Part shown: positions 1 to 5,403 of the stretch, one piece after another
How positions within the stretch are numbered: position 1 is the stretch's first letter
How the letters are laid out: each line of letters begins with the position of its first letter
Assembly: GCA_002083985.1 (NCBI GenBank)
Contig: MTER01000169.1
Span: 1 to 9,313, forward strand
Reading direction: 5' to 3'
Origin: Candidatus Altarchaeales archaeon A3
GTDB taxonomy: Archaea; Altiarchaeota; Altiarchaeia; Altiarchaeales; Altiarchaeaceae
Length of the DNA: 9,313 nucleotides
Notes under the pieces: generated by a model
Told to the model about the DNA's origin: nothing
The model's database searches: none
Seen by the model: only the letters and a program-made list of their open reading frames with translations
Program-made: the position numbers and the translations under genes

Positions 1-60
1 ATCCCCTTTTAGCAATATATTTGCTATATCATTTAGGTTCATTTTATCAATATGCGTCAT
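1..60 (-). CDS. 5' fragment of a leftward gene, unidentified
   Basis: Reading leftward from an ATG at 60-58, twenty codons stay open to the window edge and give MTHIDKMNLNDIANILLKGD. A second ATG lies at codon 7. The peptide looks protein-like (an amphipathic helix), but it is too short to assign to a family. A+T-rich sequence lies upstream and no Shine-Dalgarno is visible. A transposon-type end sits about 135 bp upstream at 193-214 and faces outward to the right. This fragment could therefore be the start of the transposase of an element lying mostly off the left edge, but nothing in the 20 residues proves it. It could also be an ordinary chromosomal gene or a chance open frame. Confidence 0.35.
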   Translation of the reverse strand, partial: MTHIDKMNLNDIANILLKGD

Positions 61-154
61 ATATATCTTTTAAAATAAAATAAATTATTATGGAAAAACT
101 AATTTTTCAGGAAAATTTTTAAACAAAATCAAATTTTTAACGTTCAAAAATTTA

Positions 155-199
155 TCTAATTTAAATACTTCTAATTTAAATACTTCTAATTTAAATTAA
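155..199. repeat. 15-bp tandem repeat, three copies
   Basis: The unit TCTAATTTAAATACT occurs at 155-169 and 170-184, identical in both. A third copy at 185-199 differs only in its last three bases, where it merges into the adjoining transposon-type end (193-214). There are no spacers, so this is a simple tandem repeat and not a CRISPR. It may be a subterminal repeat of the element whose end it touches. Confidence 0.8.
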
Positions 200-214
200 T
201 TTGCAACATGTCTA
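193..214. mobile_element. Solo terminal repeat of a GTTGC-type element
   Basis: These 22 bases match 2074-2095 at 21 of 22 positions, in the same orientation. The 2074-2095 copy forms the right end of a 353-bp element. Reverse-complemented, the end reads GACATGTTGCAAATTAA, the same family as the ends at 1741, 2266 and 7899. No inverted partner was found between 1 and 193. The copy is therefore either a remnant or the right end of an element that starts beyond the left edge and may include the leftward open frame at 1-60. Confidence 0.6.
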
Positions 215-583
215 TTATTCATTGCTACTTAATCCATTTTTCAGTTTTATACATCCTTTATTGCGTTGAACCATAAGTCACTATAAGATAATTTGTTCTT
301 ATGAACATTATCTTCAATTTTTCCGAGCAAATACCCTCCACTAATACTTTAATTGAACCATAGCTTAGACTGTTTTAAGCAATAGTCATAAAATTTTTAT
401 GATATCGCCGCCACTATTCTGACAAAAATATTCATTTATCTGACTTTCCGCACATCCCTCTCAAAAACGATAAAATTTACAAATTTTTCGTCTAAATTTT
501 GCGAAAAACAATCAGAAATTAAAAAAATTTGATCAGATGTGCGAAATGTAGGTTACATGTTTATCACTACCAAAAATTAAAAG
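215..583. other. Geneless stretch with a possible minus-strand relic
   Basis: No convincing gene lies here. On the minus strand, positions 348 to 247 read as 33 open codons containing GGYLLGKIEDNVHKNKL and SDLWFNAIKDV before a stop. In-frame stops lie immediately upstream, followed by another open run that ends in LWFN. The two LWFN copies reflect a short direct repeat, TTGAACCATA, seen once near 266-275 and again near 352-361. This looks like an eroded coding remnant but could be chance. A 14-bp imperfect inverted repeat lies at 443-549. No clear promoter for the gene at 584 could be picked out. Confidence 0.3.
443..549. repeat. Imperfect inverted repeat upstream of the propeller gene
   Basis: CGCACATC at 449-456 is the exact reverse complement of GATGTGCG at 536-543. 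Extending outward gives 14 bp with two mismatches (443-456 against 536-549). The arms are about 80 bp apart and the right arm ends about 35 bp before the ATG at 584. It may be the ends of another small decayed element or a pair of protein-binding half sites. No target duplication was identified. Confidence 0.35.
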
Positions 584-1771
584 ATGGAGAACAAATTAAA
601 AGAAACCCTGCCAGAATGGGTACGCAAAATTGATGGCATAGAGTATATATGGAGTATTGGTGTACAAGGGGAATATATCGTGATTGGTTCAGATATTGGA
701 ATTCATGTATTTAGTACAAAGGGCGATAAACTCTGGGAGTATAAAACCAACAAGTTTACCTTCTGTTGTATAATTGATAAGCATATTATGGCAGGTTCAA
801 TGGACTGTCATGTTTATTGTTTTGATATTGAGGGGAACATGAAATGGAAATATAAGGTGGATGAAGAGATTAGATCTATTGATGCATGGAACAAACGGGT
901 CGCTGTATGCGATCTACGCAGCATATATCTATTTGATATAAATGGGTGTTTAATGTGGAAAAGAAATACAAACGAGTTCCATAAAGAGAAAGTAGCATTC
1001 TTATCAGTAAATATTAATGATGGGTATATCACAGCTGGTTCTTGCACAGAATGGAATGGTTTTTTATATCTTTTTGATTTAAATGGAAATTTAAAATGGA
1101 AATATGATGTTATGCCAGAAAATGGGGGCGAAGGACATGTAACATCTGTTTGTATTTCAAATGGCTATATATGTGCAGGTTCATCTAATCATTATGTTTA
1201 TTTATTTGACACAAATGGAAACTTAAAATGGAAATATGAAACAGTATCTGAAGTTGAATTTGTTCAGATATACAAAGGTTATATTGGAACAAGTGATGGA
1301 TGGGGTACTTGTTTATTGGATATTTATGGGAACCTAAAATGGGTTTATAATGTACCAATTTCTTCGGGCTATCACCATATTTGCTCAGAATATGTTGCTA
1401 TTTGTTCATCGTCCGGAGATCGTGTTGGTGAGATCTGCTTATTTGATGTTGACGGAAATTTGAAAATAAAATATAAAGCAATGAGGGAAAAACCAGGAAA
1501 ACAATGGACAATAAATATGGATGAAGAAGGAAAAACTGAGATTATACAAAGATTTGAATGCCCTATTCCATTTGTTCATATGTCAGATAGGTATTTGGTC
1601 GCCGGAGGTAGGGGTTACATTTATTTATTCAACTTGAAAGAAGTAGACAATATGTACGATTTAGGAAGATTGGTAGTTAAACATACTGAATATGGCCCTA
1701 AAGGACATCTTGAGATTTATCCATATTACTTAATTCAATTGACTTGTTGCAAATTAAGACTTATAACTTAA
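584..1771 (+). CDS. PQQ/WD-like beta-propeller repeat protein
   Basis: The 395-residue product is built of beta-propeller repeats whose signature is aromatic-hydrophobic-F-D-x-x-G-N-L-K-W-K-Y. Copies start near residues 40, 77, 114, 161, 205, 243 and 284, and a partial one is at 345-350. Several are nearly identical, for example YLFDLNGNLKWKY and YLFDTNGNLKWKY. This indicates seven to eight blades of the PQQ-enzyme/quinoprotein-like type. There is no signal peptide or membrane segment, so a cytoplasmic location is likely, and propellers of this kind usually act as binding scaffolds. No catalytic residues or PQQ ligands can be assigned. The ATG at 584 is the first in frame, with only a weak A-rich leader before it. 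A mobile element begins at nt 1741, so residues 387-395 and the stop codon are element sequence. The original C-terminus has probably been cut off. The ligand and role are unknown. Confidence 0.85.
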   Translation: MENKLKETLPEWVRKIDGIEYIWSIGVQGEYIVIGSDIGIHVFSTKGDKLWEYKTNKFTFCCIIDKHIMAGSMDCHVYCFDIEGNMKWKYKVDEEIRSIDAWNKRVAVCDLRSIYLFDINGCLMWKRNTNEFHKEKVAFLSVNINDGYITAGSCTEWNGFLYLFDLNGNLKWKYDVMPENGGEGHVTSVCISNGYICAGSSNHYVYLFDTNGNLKWKYETVSEVEFVQIYKGYIGTSDGWGTCLLDIYGNLKWVYNVPISSGYHHICSEYVAICSSSGDRVGEICLFDVDGNLKIKYKAMREKPGKQWTINMDEEGKTEIIQRFECPIPFVHMSDRYLVAGGRGYIYLFNLKEVDNMYDLGRLVVKHTEYGPKGHLEIYPYYLIQLTCCKLRLIT

Positions 1772-1817
1772 CATTATTACTTGTTTAAATTACATTAGCT
1801 CTTATTTTAAATTTGTT

Positions 1818-1887
1818 AGGACTTACGCAAAACAGATACAAATTCTTATTTTTTAAATCCTTTTACCATGTTAATTGCATAAGTCCT
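1818..1887. repeat. 70-bp palindromic repeat, copy A
   Basis: It starts with AGGACTTACGCA and ends with TGCATAAGTCCT, 12-bp inverted ends with one mismatch. Its length is exactly that of copy B at 1917-1986, and the two agree at about 56 of 70 positions, with substitutions concentrated in the interior. Ends of the AGGACTTACGCA type occur on insertion sequences and miniature elements in other prokaryotes, from general knowledge and not checked here. The left flank gives TA and the right gives TG, so a TA target is only partly supported. Confidence 0.75.
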
Positions 1888-1916
1888 GTTTGTGCTAATT
1901 TCGCTTTGCTCTTATT

Positions 1917-1986
1917 AGGACTTACGCAAAATCAATACAAATTTTTGGTTTTTAAGTTTTTTTACGAGGTGAAATGCGTAAGTCCT
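1917..1986. repeat. 70-bp palindromic repeat, copy B
   Basis: AGGACTTACGCA at 1917-1928 and TGCGTAAGTCCT at 1975-1986 are perfect 12-bp inverted ends. If the outer TA is counted as target, both borders carry TA, as for IS630/Tc1-type insertion. The copy sits 29 bp after copy A in the same orientation. The 9-mer GCTCTTATT precedes both copies (1798-1806 and 1908-1916), which hints that the pair arose by tandem duplication of a unit of about 100 bp rather than by two independent insertions. Confidence 0.75.
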
Positions 1987-1994
1987 ATCTTATA

Positions 1995-2016
1995 TTTCAA
2001 AAATAAATTTTTGAAA
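1995..2016. repeat. Perfect hairpin, 10-bp stem
   Basis: TTTCAAAAAT (1995-2004), a 2-base loop AA, then ATTTTTGAAA (2007-2016) form a perfect stem just downstream of 70-bp copy B and inside the 353-bp element. There are no G:C-rich pairs and no following T-run, so a classical terminator is not supported. It is more likely part of the structure of the element. Confidence 0.6.
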
Positions 2017-2117
2017 TGACTGCGAAAAATTTTTTAATTTTATGACAACCTCGCGACCTTAAAAATATGAGTCAAATTAATTTGCAACACGTCTAATAAT
2101 TAAATTTCTCTAAATAA

Positions 2118-2268
2118 TAGAGTTGTTGCGAAATAGAGGATATATGCTATTTTATACCATAACAATAGATGAACTATTTAAAAATTTATTTTTTTATGGT
2201 AGAAAAAATTCATAATTGTTGTTAATATATTGTAACAATAAATTGAAAATTATTTCGCAACATGTCTA
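2118..2268. mobile_element. Miniature element of about 150 bp upstream of the hydrolase
   Basis: The left end TAGAGTTGTTGCGAAATA (2118-2135) and the reverse complement of the right end at 2251-2268, TAGACATGTTGCGAAATA, agree at 16 of 18 positions. If the element proper is 2120-2266, both borders carry TAATA (2115-2119 and 2267-2271). This is a possible 5-bp target duplication, although such A+T-rich repeats arise easily by chance. The interior has an 8-bp perfect stem (TACCATAA at 2155-2162, TTATGGTA at 2194-2201) and no gene. The right border lies a few bases before the ATG at 2273, so the element supplies the whole region where a promoter for the downstream operon would be expected. Confidence 0.7.
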
Positions 2269-2272
2269 ATAT

Positions 2273-3142
2273 ATGCAACCAATAAATATAAAAATGACAA
2301 ACGAAATATTTAAAAATATGGGAAAAGATATTTTCAAGATAGTGGAAAGCAATATTCCAGAAATGAAACTAATAAAGTATCTTGACAAGAAGACCTTATC
2401 AATTAGTGAAATAAGTATTTCCACTCCTTCAAATGATGCTTTAACTGCTTTTTATTTGAAACCCAAAAAAAAGGGGAAATATCCTTGTGTTCTATATTCG
2501 CATTGGTTGGCAAACAAGCATGATGCAAATAAAACAGAGTTTTTATCCGAGGCAGAACAGCTTTGCAATAAAGGATATGTGTGCCTTCTGATTGATACTG
2601 TTTTTGCAAACTGGCCAAAAACCCGTATGAAGTGGAAAGGTGATGACTATAAACATGATAGGCAAATTGTAATTCAGCAAATCGTTGAATTACGTTATTT
2701 TTTATTCTGGATTCGCACTCAACCAGAAATAGACGTTAACAGAATCGCCCTTGTTGGACATGATTTTGGGGCAATGTTTAACGCAGTCCTTTCAGGTATT
2801 GAAAAAAATATTAAAGCATGCGTTTTTATGGCAGCTATTTCTGACTTTTCTGACTGGTTCACTTTAAGAAAAAAAATGACTGATGCTGACTTACTGGCAT
2901 ATTTCAAAAACATGTCCGATTTGGCTCCGATAAAATATTTGGAAATGGCGAATAATACTTCTTTTCTTTTTCAGTTTGGCAAGAAAGACAAATCATTTGT
3001 TCCGAAAGAAAATGCAGATTTATTAGTTGAAAAAACCAATGGCAACAAGGAAGTGAAATATTATGATGAAGGACACGCAATTCATTTGAATGCCACAGCA
3101 ACAACTGACAGGATAAATTGGCTAATAAAACAACTTGGTTAA
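2273..3142 (+). CDS. Alpha/beta hydrolase with Asp at the nucleophile position
   Basis: This 289-residue protein has the alpha/beta-hydrolase fold of the dienelactone-hydrolase/S9-peptidase-like type. Residues 69-77 (KYPCVLYSH) supply the oxyanion strand, and VGHDFGA at 161-167 is the nucleophile elbow. The acid is probably D239 in GKKDKSFVP and the base H268 in DEGHAIHLN. The elbow carries D164 where esterases have Ser. Asp there is the rule in haloalkane dehalogenases and epoxide hydrolases, so ester chemistry should not be assumed. No signal peptide is evident, so the protein is probably cytoplasmic. The start is uncertain: the ATG at 2273 abuts a miniature element, and ATGs at 2294 and 2318 are alternatives with no better leader. 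It is the first gene of a three-gene operon, 11 nt ahead of the next start. The substrate is unknown. Confidence 0.85.
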   Translation: MQPINIKMTNEIFKNMGKDIFKIVESNIPEMKLIKYLDKKTLSISEISISTPSNDALTAFYLKPKKKGKYPCVLYSHWLANKHDANKTEFLSEAEQLCNKGYVCLLIDTVFANWPKTRMKWKGDDYKHDRQIVIQQIVELRYFLFWIRTQPEIDVNRIALVGHDFGAMFNAVLSGIEKNIKACVFMAAISDFSDWFTLRKKMTDADLLAYFKNMSDLAPIKYLEMANNTSFLFQFGKKDKSFVPKENADLLVEKTNGNKEVKYYDEGHAIHLNATATTDRINWLIKQLG

Positions 3143-3153
3143 GTACAAAAAAT

Positions 3154-3870
3154 ATGACAACAATTACATGGTTTCCGCCGTCATGGCTACTGATAAAAAC
3201 TAAAGACAAAATTATTTATGTTGATCCTGCATGGATACAGAAAAATTTTGATAATTATCCAAAGAAAATAATTTTTAGCCACTACCCCGATCAGATGGAC
3301 GGCTTGCCCGAAGCAGATTTGCCCAAGGCGGACATCATTCTTGTTACTCATCATCACCAAGACCACATCAAAACCGCTACACTGAATCGTCTGGCAACAA
3401 AAGATGCGCGAATTTTTGCGCCGTCTAAATGTGCGGAATTAATAAGGAGGCATTTTGAGGAAGTGAACCCCAACGATGAACACAAGGTGGAAGAAATAAA
3501 AATTAAAGTGGTATATGCGTATAATACGCCGAGCGGAAAATCCACTCACAAAGTTCATCATAAGGGAGAATGTGTTGGCTATTTGCTTACGATAGACGGA
3601 AAAAATATCTATCACGCAGGCGATACGGATGTCATACCAGAAATGAGCGAATTTGGAAAAGTGGATATCGCTTTTTTACCAATTGGGGGGACATTTACTA
3701 TGAATATTGATGAAGCAGTTGATGCTGTAATGGCAATTAAGCCAAAAATTGTTATACCTTTTCACTTCAAAAAGAAAGAAGAACCTACAGAATTTATGAA
3801 AAAAGTTGAGGCAAAATCTGATGTTGAAGTTGTTTTATTAAATATAGGCGAAGAATATTATATTAAATAA
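3154..3870 (+). CDS. UlaG-like metallo-beta-lactamase-fold hydrolase
   Basis: The 238-residue product has the MBL-fold metal motif THHHQDH at 65-71 (H66, H68, D70, H71). It also has HKGECVGYLL at 136-145 with a likely third metal His (H136), HAGDTD at 154-159 (bridging D157), GGTFTMN at 178-184, and PFH at 202-204 with the last ligand H204. This pattern is typical of the UlaG/UPF0173 branch of Zn-dependent hydrolases, whose members include lactonase- and phosphodiesterase-type enzymes. The ATG at 3154 is preferred to an in-frame TTG at 3118, because the TTG would overlap the upstream gene and add a tail unlike the family start. The gene begins 11 nt after the alpha/beta hydrolase stop and ends 1 nt before the AlkD-like gene. 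The stretch from about 3290 to 3550 looks somewhat richer in G+C than its surroundings. The substrate cannot be inferred. Confidence 0.88.
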   Translation: MTTITWFPPSWLLIKTKDKIIYVDPAWIQKNFDNYPKKIIFSHYPDQMDGLPEADLPKADIILVTHHHQDHIKTATLNRLATKDARIFAPSKCAELIRRHFEEVNPNDEHKVEEIKIKVVYAYNTPSGKSTHKVHHKGECVGYLLTIDGKNIYHAGDTDVIPEMSEFGKVDIAFLPIGGTFTMNIDEAVDAVMAIKPKIVIPFHFKKKEEPTEFMKKVEAKSDVEVVLLNIGEEYYIK

Positions 3871-3871
3871 C

Positions 3872-4582
3872 ATGAACACTCTCGTTCAAAAAATTAGAAC
3901 CGAACTTAAAACAAATGCTGATGAAAAAACCAAACAAAGTTTTCAGCGGTTTTTTAAAAAACCAGTTAAATGTTACGGTGTAAAAACACGAATAGTTGGC
4001 AAGATCGCTAAAGAATATTTGCAGGAAGTTAAGAAATTAAACAAAAAAGAAATTTTTTCATTTTGTGAAAAGCTTTATGCTTCGGATTATTGTGAAGAGG
4101 CATTTATTGTTTCCTATTGGATTCCAAATTTAGTAGATCAATTTGAACCAATAGATATGGGGATATTTGAGAACTGGATTAAAAAATACATCAATAACTG
4201 GGCAAAATGTGATAGTTTTTGTAATCATTCTGTCTGGAGATTTATTGAAAAATATCCCGAATGTATTAAAGAATTAAAAAAGTGGAGCAAATCAGATAAT
4301 TGCTGGCTGAAAAGAGCAGCGGCGGTATCTCTTATTATTCCTGCTAAAAAAGGTAAATTTTTGGCCGATATTTTAGAAATAACTGATAATTTATTATTAG
4401 ATAAGGAAGATATGGTGCAAAAAGGATACGGATGGTTGCTAAAAGAAGCAAGCAGGTGTCATCAACAGGAAATATTTGAGTATGTTGTAAAAAACAGAAA
4501 GATAATGCCGCGCACTGCTTTAAGATATGCCGTTGAGTTAATACCAAAAACACTTAAATCCAGAGCAATGGAACGTGATTAA
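3872..4582 (+). CDS. AlkD-like DNA alkylpurine glycosylase (HEAT repeats)
   Basis: This 236-residue all-helical protein matches the DNA alkylation repair family AlkD/AlkC. AlkD enzymes excise cationic N3- and N7-alkylpurines from DNA without flipping the base, which starts base-excision repair. The residues known to be important in Bacillus AlkD have counterparts at nearly the same numbers: W110 and D114 in NWAKCDSFCNH, R148 in WLKRAAAVSL, and W188 in KGYGWLLKEAS. An intact active site is therefore likely. The length is normal for the family. The ATG comes one base after the stop of the MBL hydrolase, so the two are probably co-translated. The family is common in bacteria and patchy in archaea, so acquisition by transfer is possible but not shown. 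A T-run follows shortly after the stop. Confidence 0.92.
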   Translation: MNTLVQKIRTELKTNADEKTKQSFQRFFKKPVKCYGVKTRIVGKIAKEYLQEVKKLNKKEIFSFCEKLYASDYCEEAFIVSYWIPNLVDQFEPIDMGIFENWIKKYINNWAKCDSFCNHSVWRFIEKYPECIKELKKWSKSDNCWLKRAAAVSLIIPAKKGKFLADILEITDNLLLDKEDMVQKGYGWLLKEASRCHQQEIFEYVVKNRKIMPRTALRYAVELIPKTLKSRAMERD

Positions 4583-4605
4583 AAATTTCGTAAAAAATAA
4601 GTGAC

Positions 4606-4612
4606 TTTTTTT
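4606..4612 (+). terminator. T-run after the AlkD-like gene
   Basis: Seven consecutive T residues lie about 25 bases past the stop codon on the coding strand. Archaeal RNA polymerase can terminate at such U-tracts without a hairpin. This position closes the three-gene hydrolase operon and precedes a 205-bp gap. Such tracts are frequent in A+T-rich DNA, so the call is tentative. A weak inverted repeat (GCAATA at 4614-4619, TATTGC at 4659-4664) follows. Confidence 0.4.
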
Positions 4613-4683
4613 CGCAATACATAAATTTTAAGATTTCTTTTAAGGGGAATTTTTAAAATATTGCTTTTAATTTTTTCGATTTA

Positions 4684-4709
4684 CAGGGGTGATCACCAAC
4701 GGTCACCTG
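4684..4709. promoter_or_regulatory. Palindromic G+C-rich site, possible operator
   Basis: GGTGATCACC at 4688-4697 is a perfect 10-bp palindrome. It is followed three bases later by GGTCACC at 4701-4707, and CAGG (4684) and CCTG (4706) frame the whole site. The block stands out as G+C-rich in an A+T-rich gap and lies about 80-100 bp upstream of the YdeI-family start. It could bind a dimeric regulator or form a small hairpin. No regulator is encoded nearby. Confidence 0.35.
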
Positions 4710-4757
4710 TTAATTACACCATCAAAAATTTATCTTACGGTATTGGCAAACAAATTA

Positions 4758-4768
4758 GATAAAATATA
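4758..4768 (+). promoter_or_regulatory. Possible TATA box for the YdeI-family gene
   Basis: AGATAAAATAT lies about 20-30 bp before the ATG at 4788. An archaeal TATA element here would place transcription start at or very near the start codon, giving a leaderless or nearly leaderless mRNA. That fits the lack of a good Shine-Dalgarno. A+T-rich context makes false positives easy. Confidence 0.35.
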
Positions 4769-4787
4769 GTAAAGGGTAATAAACATT

Positions 4788-5351
4788 ATGAAAATAACAG
4801 AAACTCTATATGTAGGAGAAGAATGGCGAAATTGGCTGTCAGAACATCACCAAAATAAAAAAGAAATTTGGCTTATTTTTTACAAAAAAGCAATAGAGAA
4901 ATCAAGCATTTCTTATAATGATTCCGTTGAAGAAGCAATATGTTTTGGCTGGATAGACGGCATTAAAAAACGAAAAGATAATGAGAAATTTACTCATCGT
5001 TTTACTCCCCGCAACGAAAAAAGTGTCTGGTCAATTGTAAATAAAAGAATAGCAGAAAAAATGATAAATAAGGGCAGGATGACTGATGTAGGATTAACTA
5101 AAATTGAAGCTGCAAAAAGTAGTGGGAGGTGGTTTGACGCTTATGGACAAAAGACAAAGCCAAATATACCTGCGGATTTGAAGGAAGCTCTGCTAAAAAA
5201 CAAAAAAGCATGTGAAAATTGGACGAAATTTGGAAACTCATATCAGAATAGGTATATCCGGTTAGTTACCCGTGCAAAAACAGAAGAAACCAGAAAAAAG
5301 CAAATTGATAAAATTGTCCGACTCGCGGAACAAAACACAAAAGAGATGTAA
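4788..5351 (+). CDS. YdeI/OmdA-family protein
   Basis: The 187-residue protein belongs to the YdeI/OmpD-associated (OmdA, 'bacteriocin-protection') family. The N-terminal half carries the hallmark blocks: KKEIWLIFYKK (24-34), SYNDSVEEAICFGWIDG (42-58), then RFTPRNEKSVWSIVN (71-85). The C-terminal part, from about residue 128, has the PADLKEALLKN helix followed by an aromatic and Arg-rich stretch and a charged tail, as in the OmdA domain. In enterobacteria, relatives have been linked to envelope stress and resistance to cationic peptides, but the biochemical activity is not established. No signal peptide or membrane segment is present. The gene stands alone between a 205-bp gap and a 52-bp gap that contains a TATA-like box, so it is probably transcribed separately from its neighbours. 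Confidence 0.88.
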   Translation: MKITETLYVGEEWRNWLSEHHQNKKEIWLIFYKKAIEKSSISYNDSVEEAICFGWIDGIKKRKDNEKFTHRFTPRNEKSVWSIVNKRIAEKMINKGRMTDVGLTKIEAAKSSGRWFDAYGQKTKPNIPADLKEALLKNKKACENWTKFGNSYQNRYIRLVTRAKTEETRKKQIDKIVRLAEQNTKEM

Positions 5352-5362
5352 AGAAAAAAACC

Positions 5363-5370
5363 ATATAAAA
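5363..5370 (+). promoter_or_regulatory. TATA box for the UPF0280-elp3 operon
   Basis: ATATAAAA (5363-5370), preceded by the purine-rich stretch GAAAAAAACC as a possible BRE, is the best archaeal promoter in the window. Initiation about 25 bp downstream would fall near 5392 and leave a leader of about ten bases before the ATG at 5404. An AGGTGAT sequence at 5377-5383 resembles a Shine-Dalgarno but is about 20 bases from the ATG, too far to act on it. Confidence 0.55.
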
Positions 5371-5403
5371 GATAACAGGTGATAGAAATTTAAAATTAAA
5401 AAT

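Larger units (their letters stand above)
1741..2093. mobile_element. 353-bp non-autonomous element with 17-bp inverted ends
   Basis: The left end GACTTGTTGCAAATTAA (1741-1757) and the right end TTAATTTGCAACACGTC (2077-2093) are inverted repeats with one mismatch in 17. The right end is also a near-exact direct repeat of the solo end at 193-214. The interior codes for nothing convincing and contains two 70-bp palindromic repeats plus a perfect hairpin, so it looks like a miniature element that has itself been invaded. No clear target duplication was found (TA follows the right end, TT precedes the left). The left end overlaps the last codons of the propeller gene and supplies its stop codon. 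The family of the parent insertion sequence is not identified. Confidence 0.65.

Noticed and set aside
155..199. Tandem repeats as a possible CRISPR
   Set aside because: The 15-bp units are contiguous, without spacers, and no cas gene is present.
1813..2019. 68-codon plus-strand open frame with two similar halves
   Set aside because: Its internal repeat (GLTQN, then YKFL) is just the translation of the two 70-bp palindromic repeats. There is no leader and no independent protein signal.
193..2095. Composite transposon carrying the propeller gene
   Set aside because: The near-identical ends at 193-214 and 2074-2095 are in the same orientation, and the second already pairs with 1741. A single unit bounded by inverted ends is not supported.
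3118..3153. Upstream TTG start for the MBL-fold gene
   Set aside because: It would overlap the previous gene by 25 bases and add residues unlike the family. The ATG at 3154 begins where the first beta strand is expected.
4583..4787. tRNA or structured RNA in the gap before the YdeI gene
   Set aside because: The only strong pairing is the short palindrome near 4688. No cloverleaf, T-arm consensus or known riboswitch core could be found.
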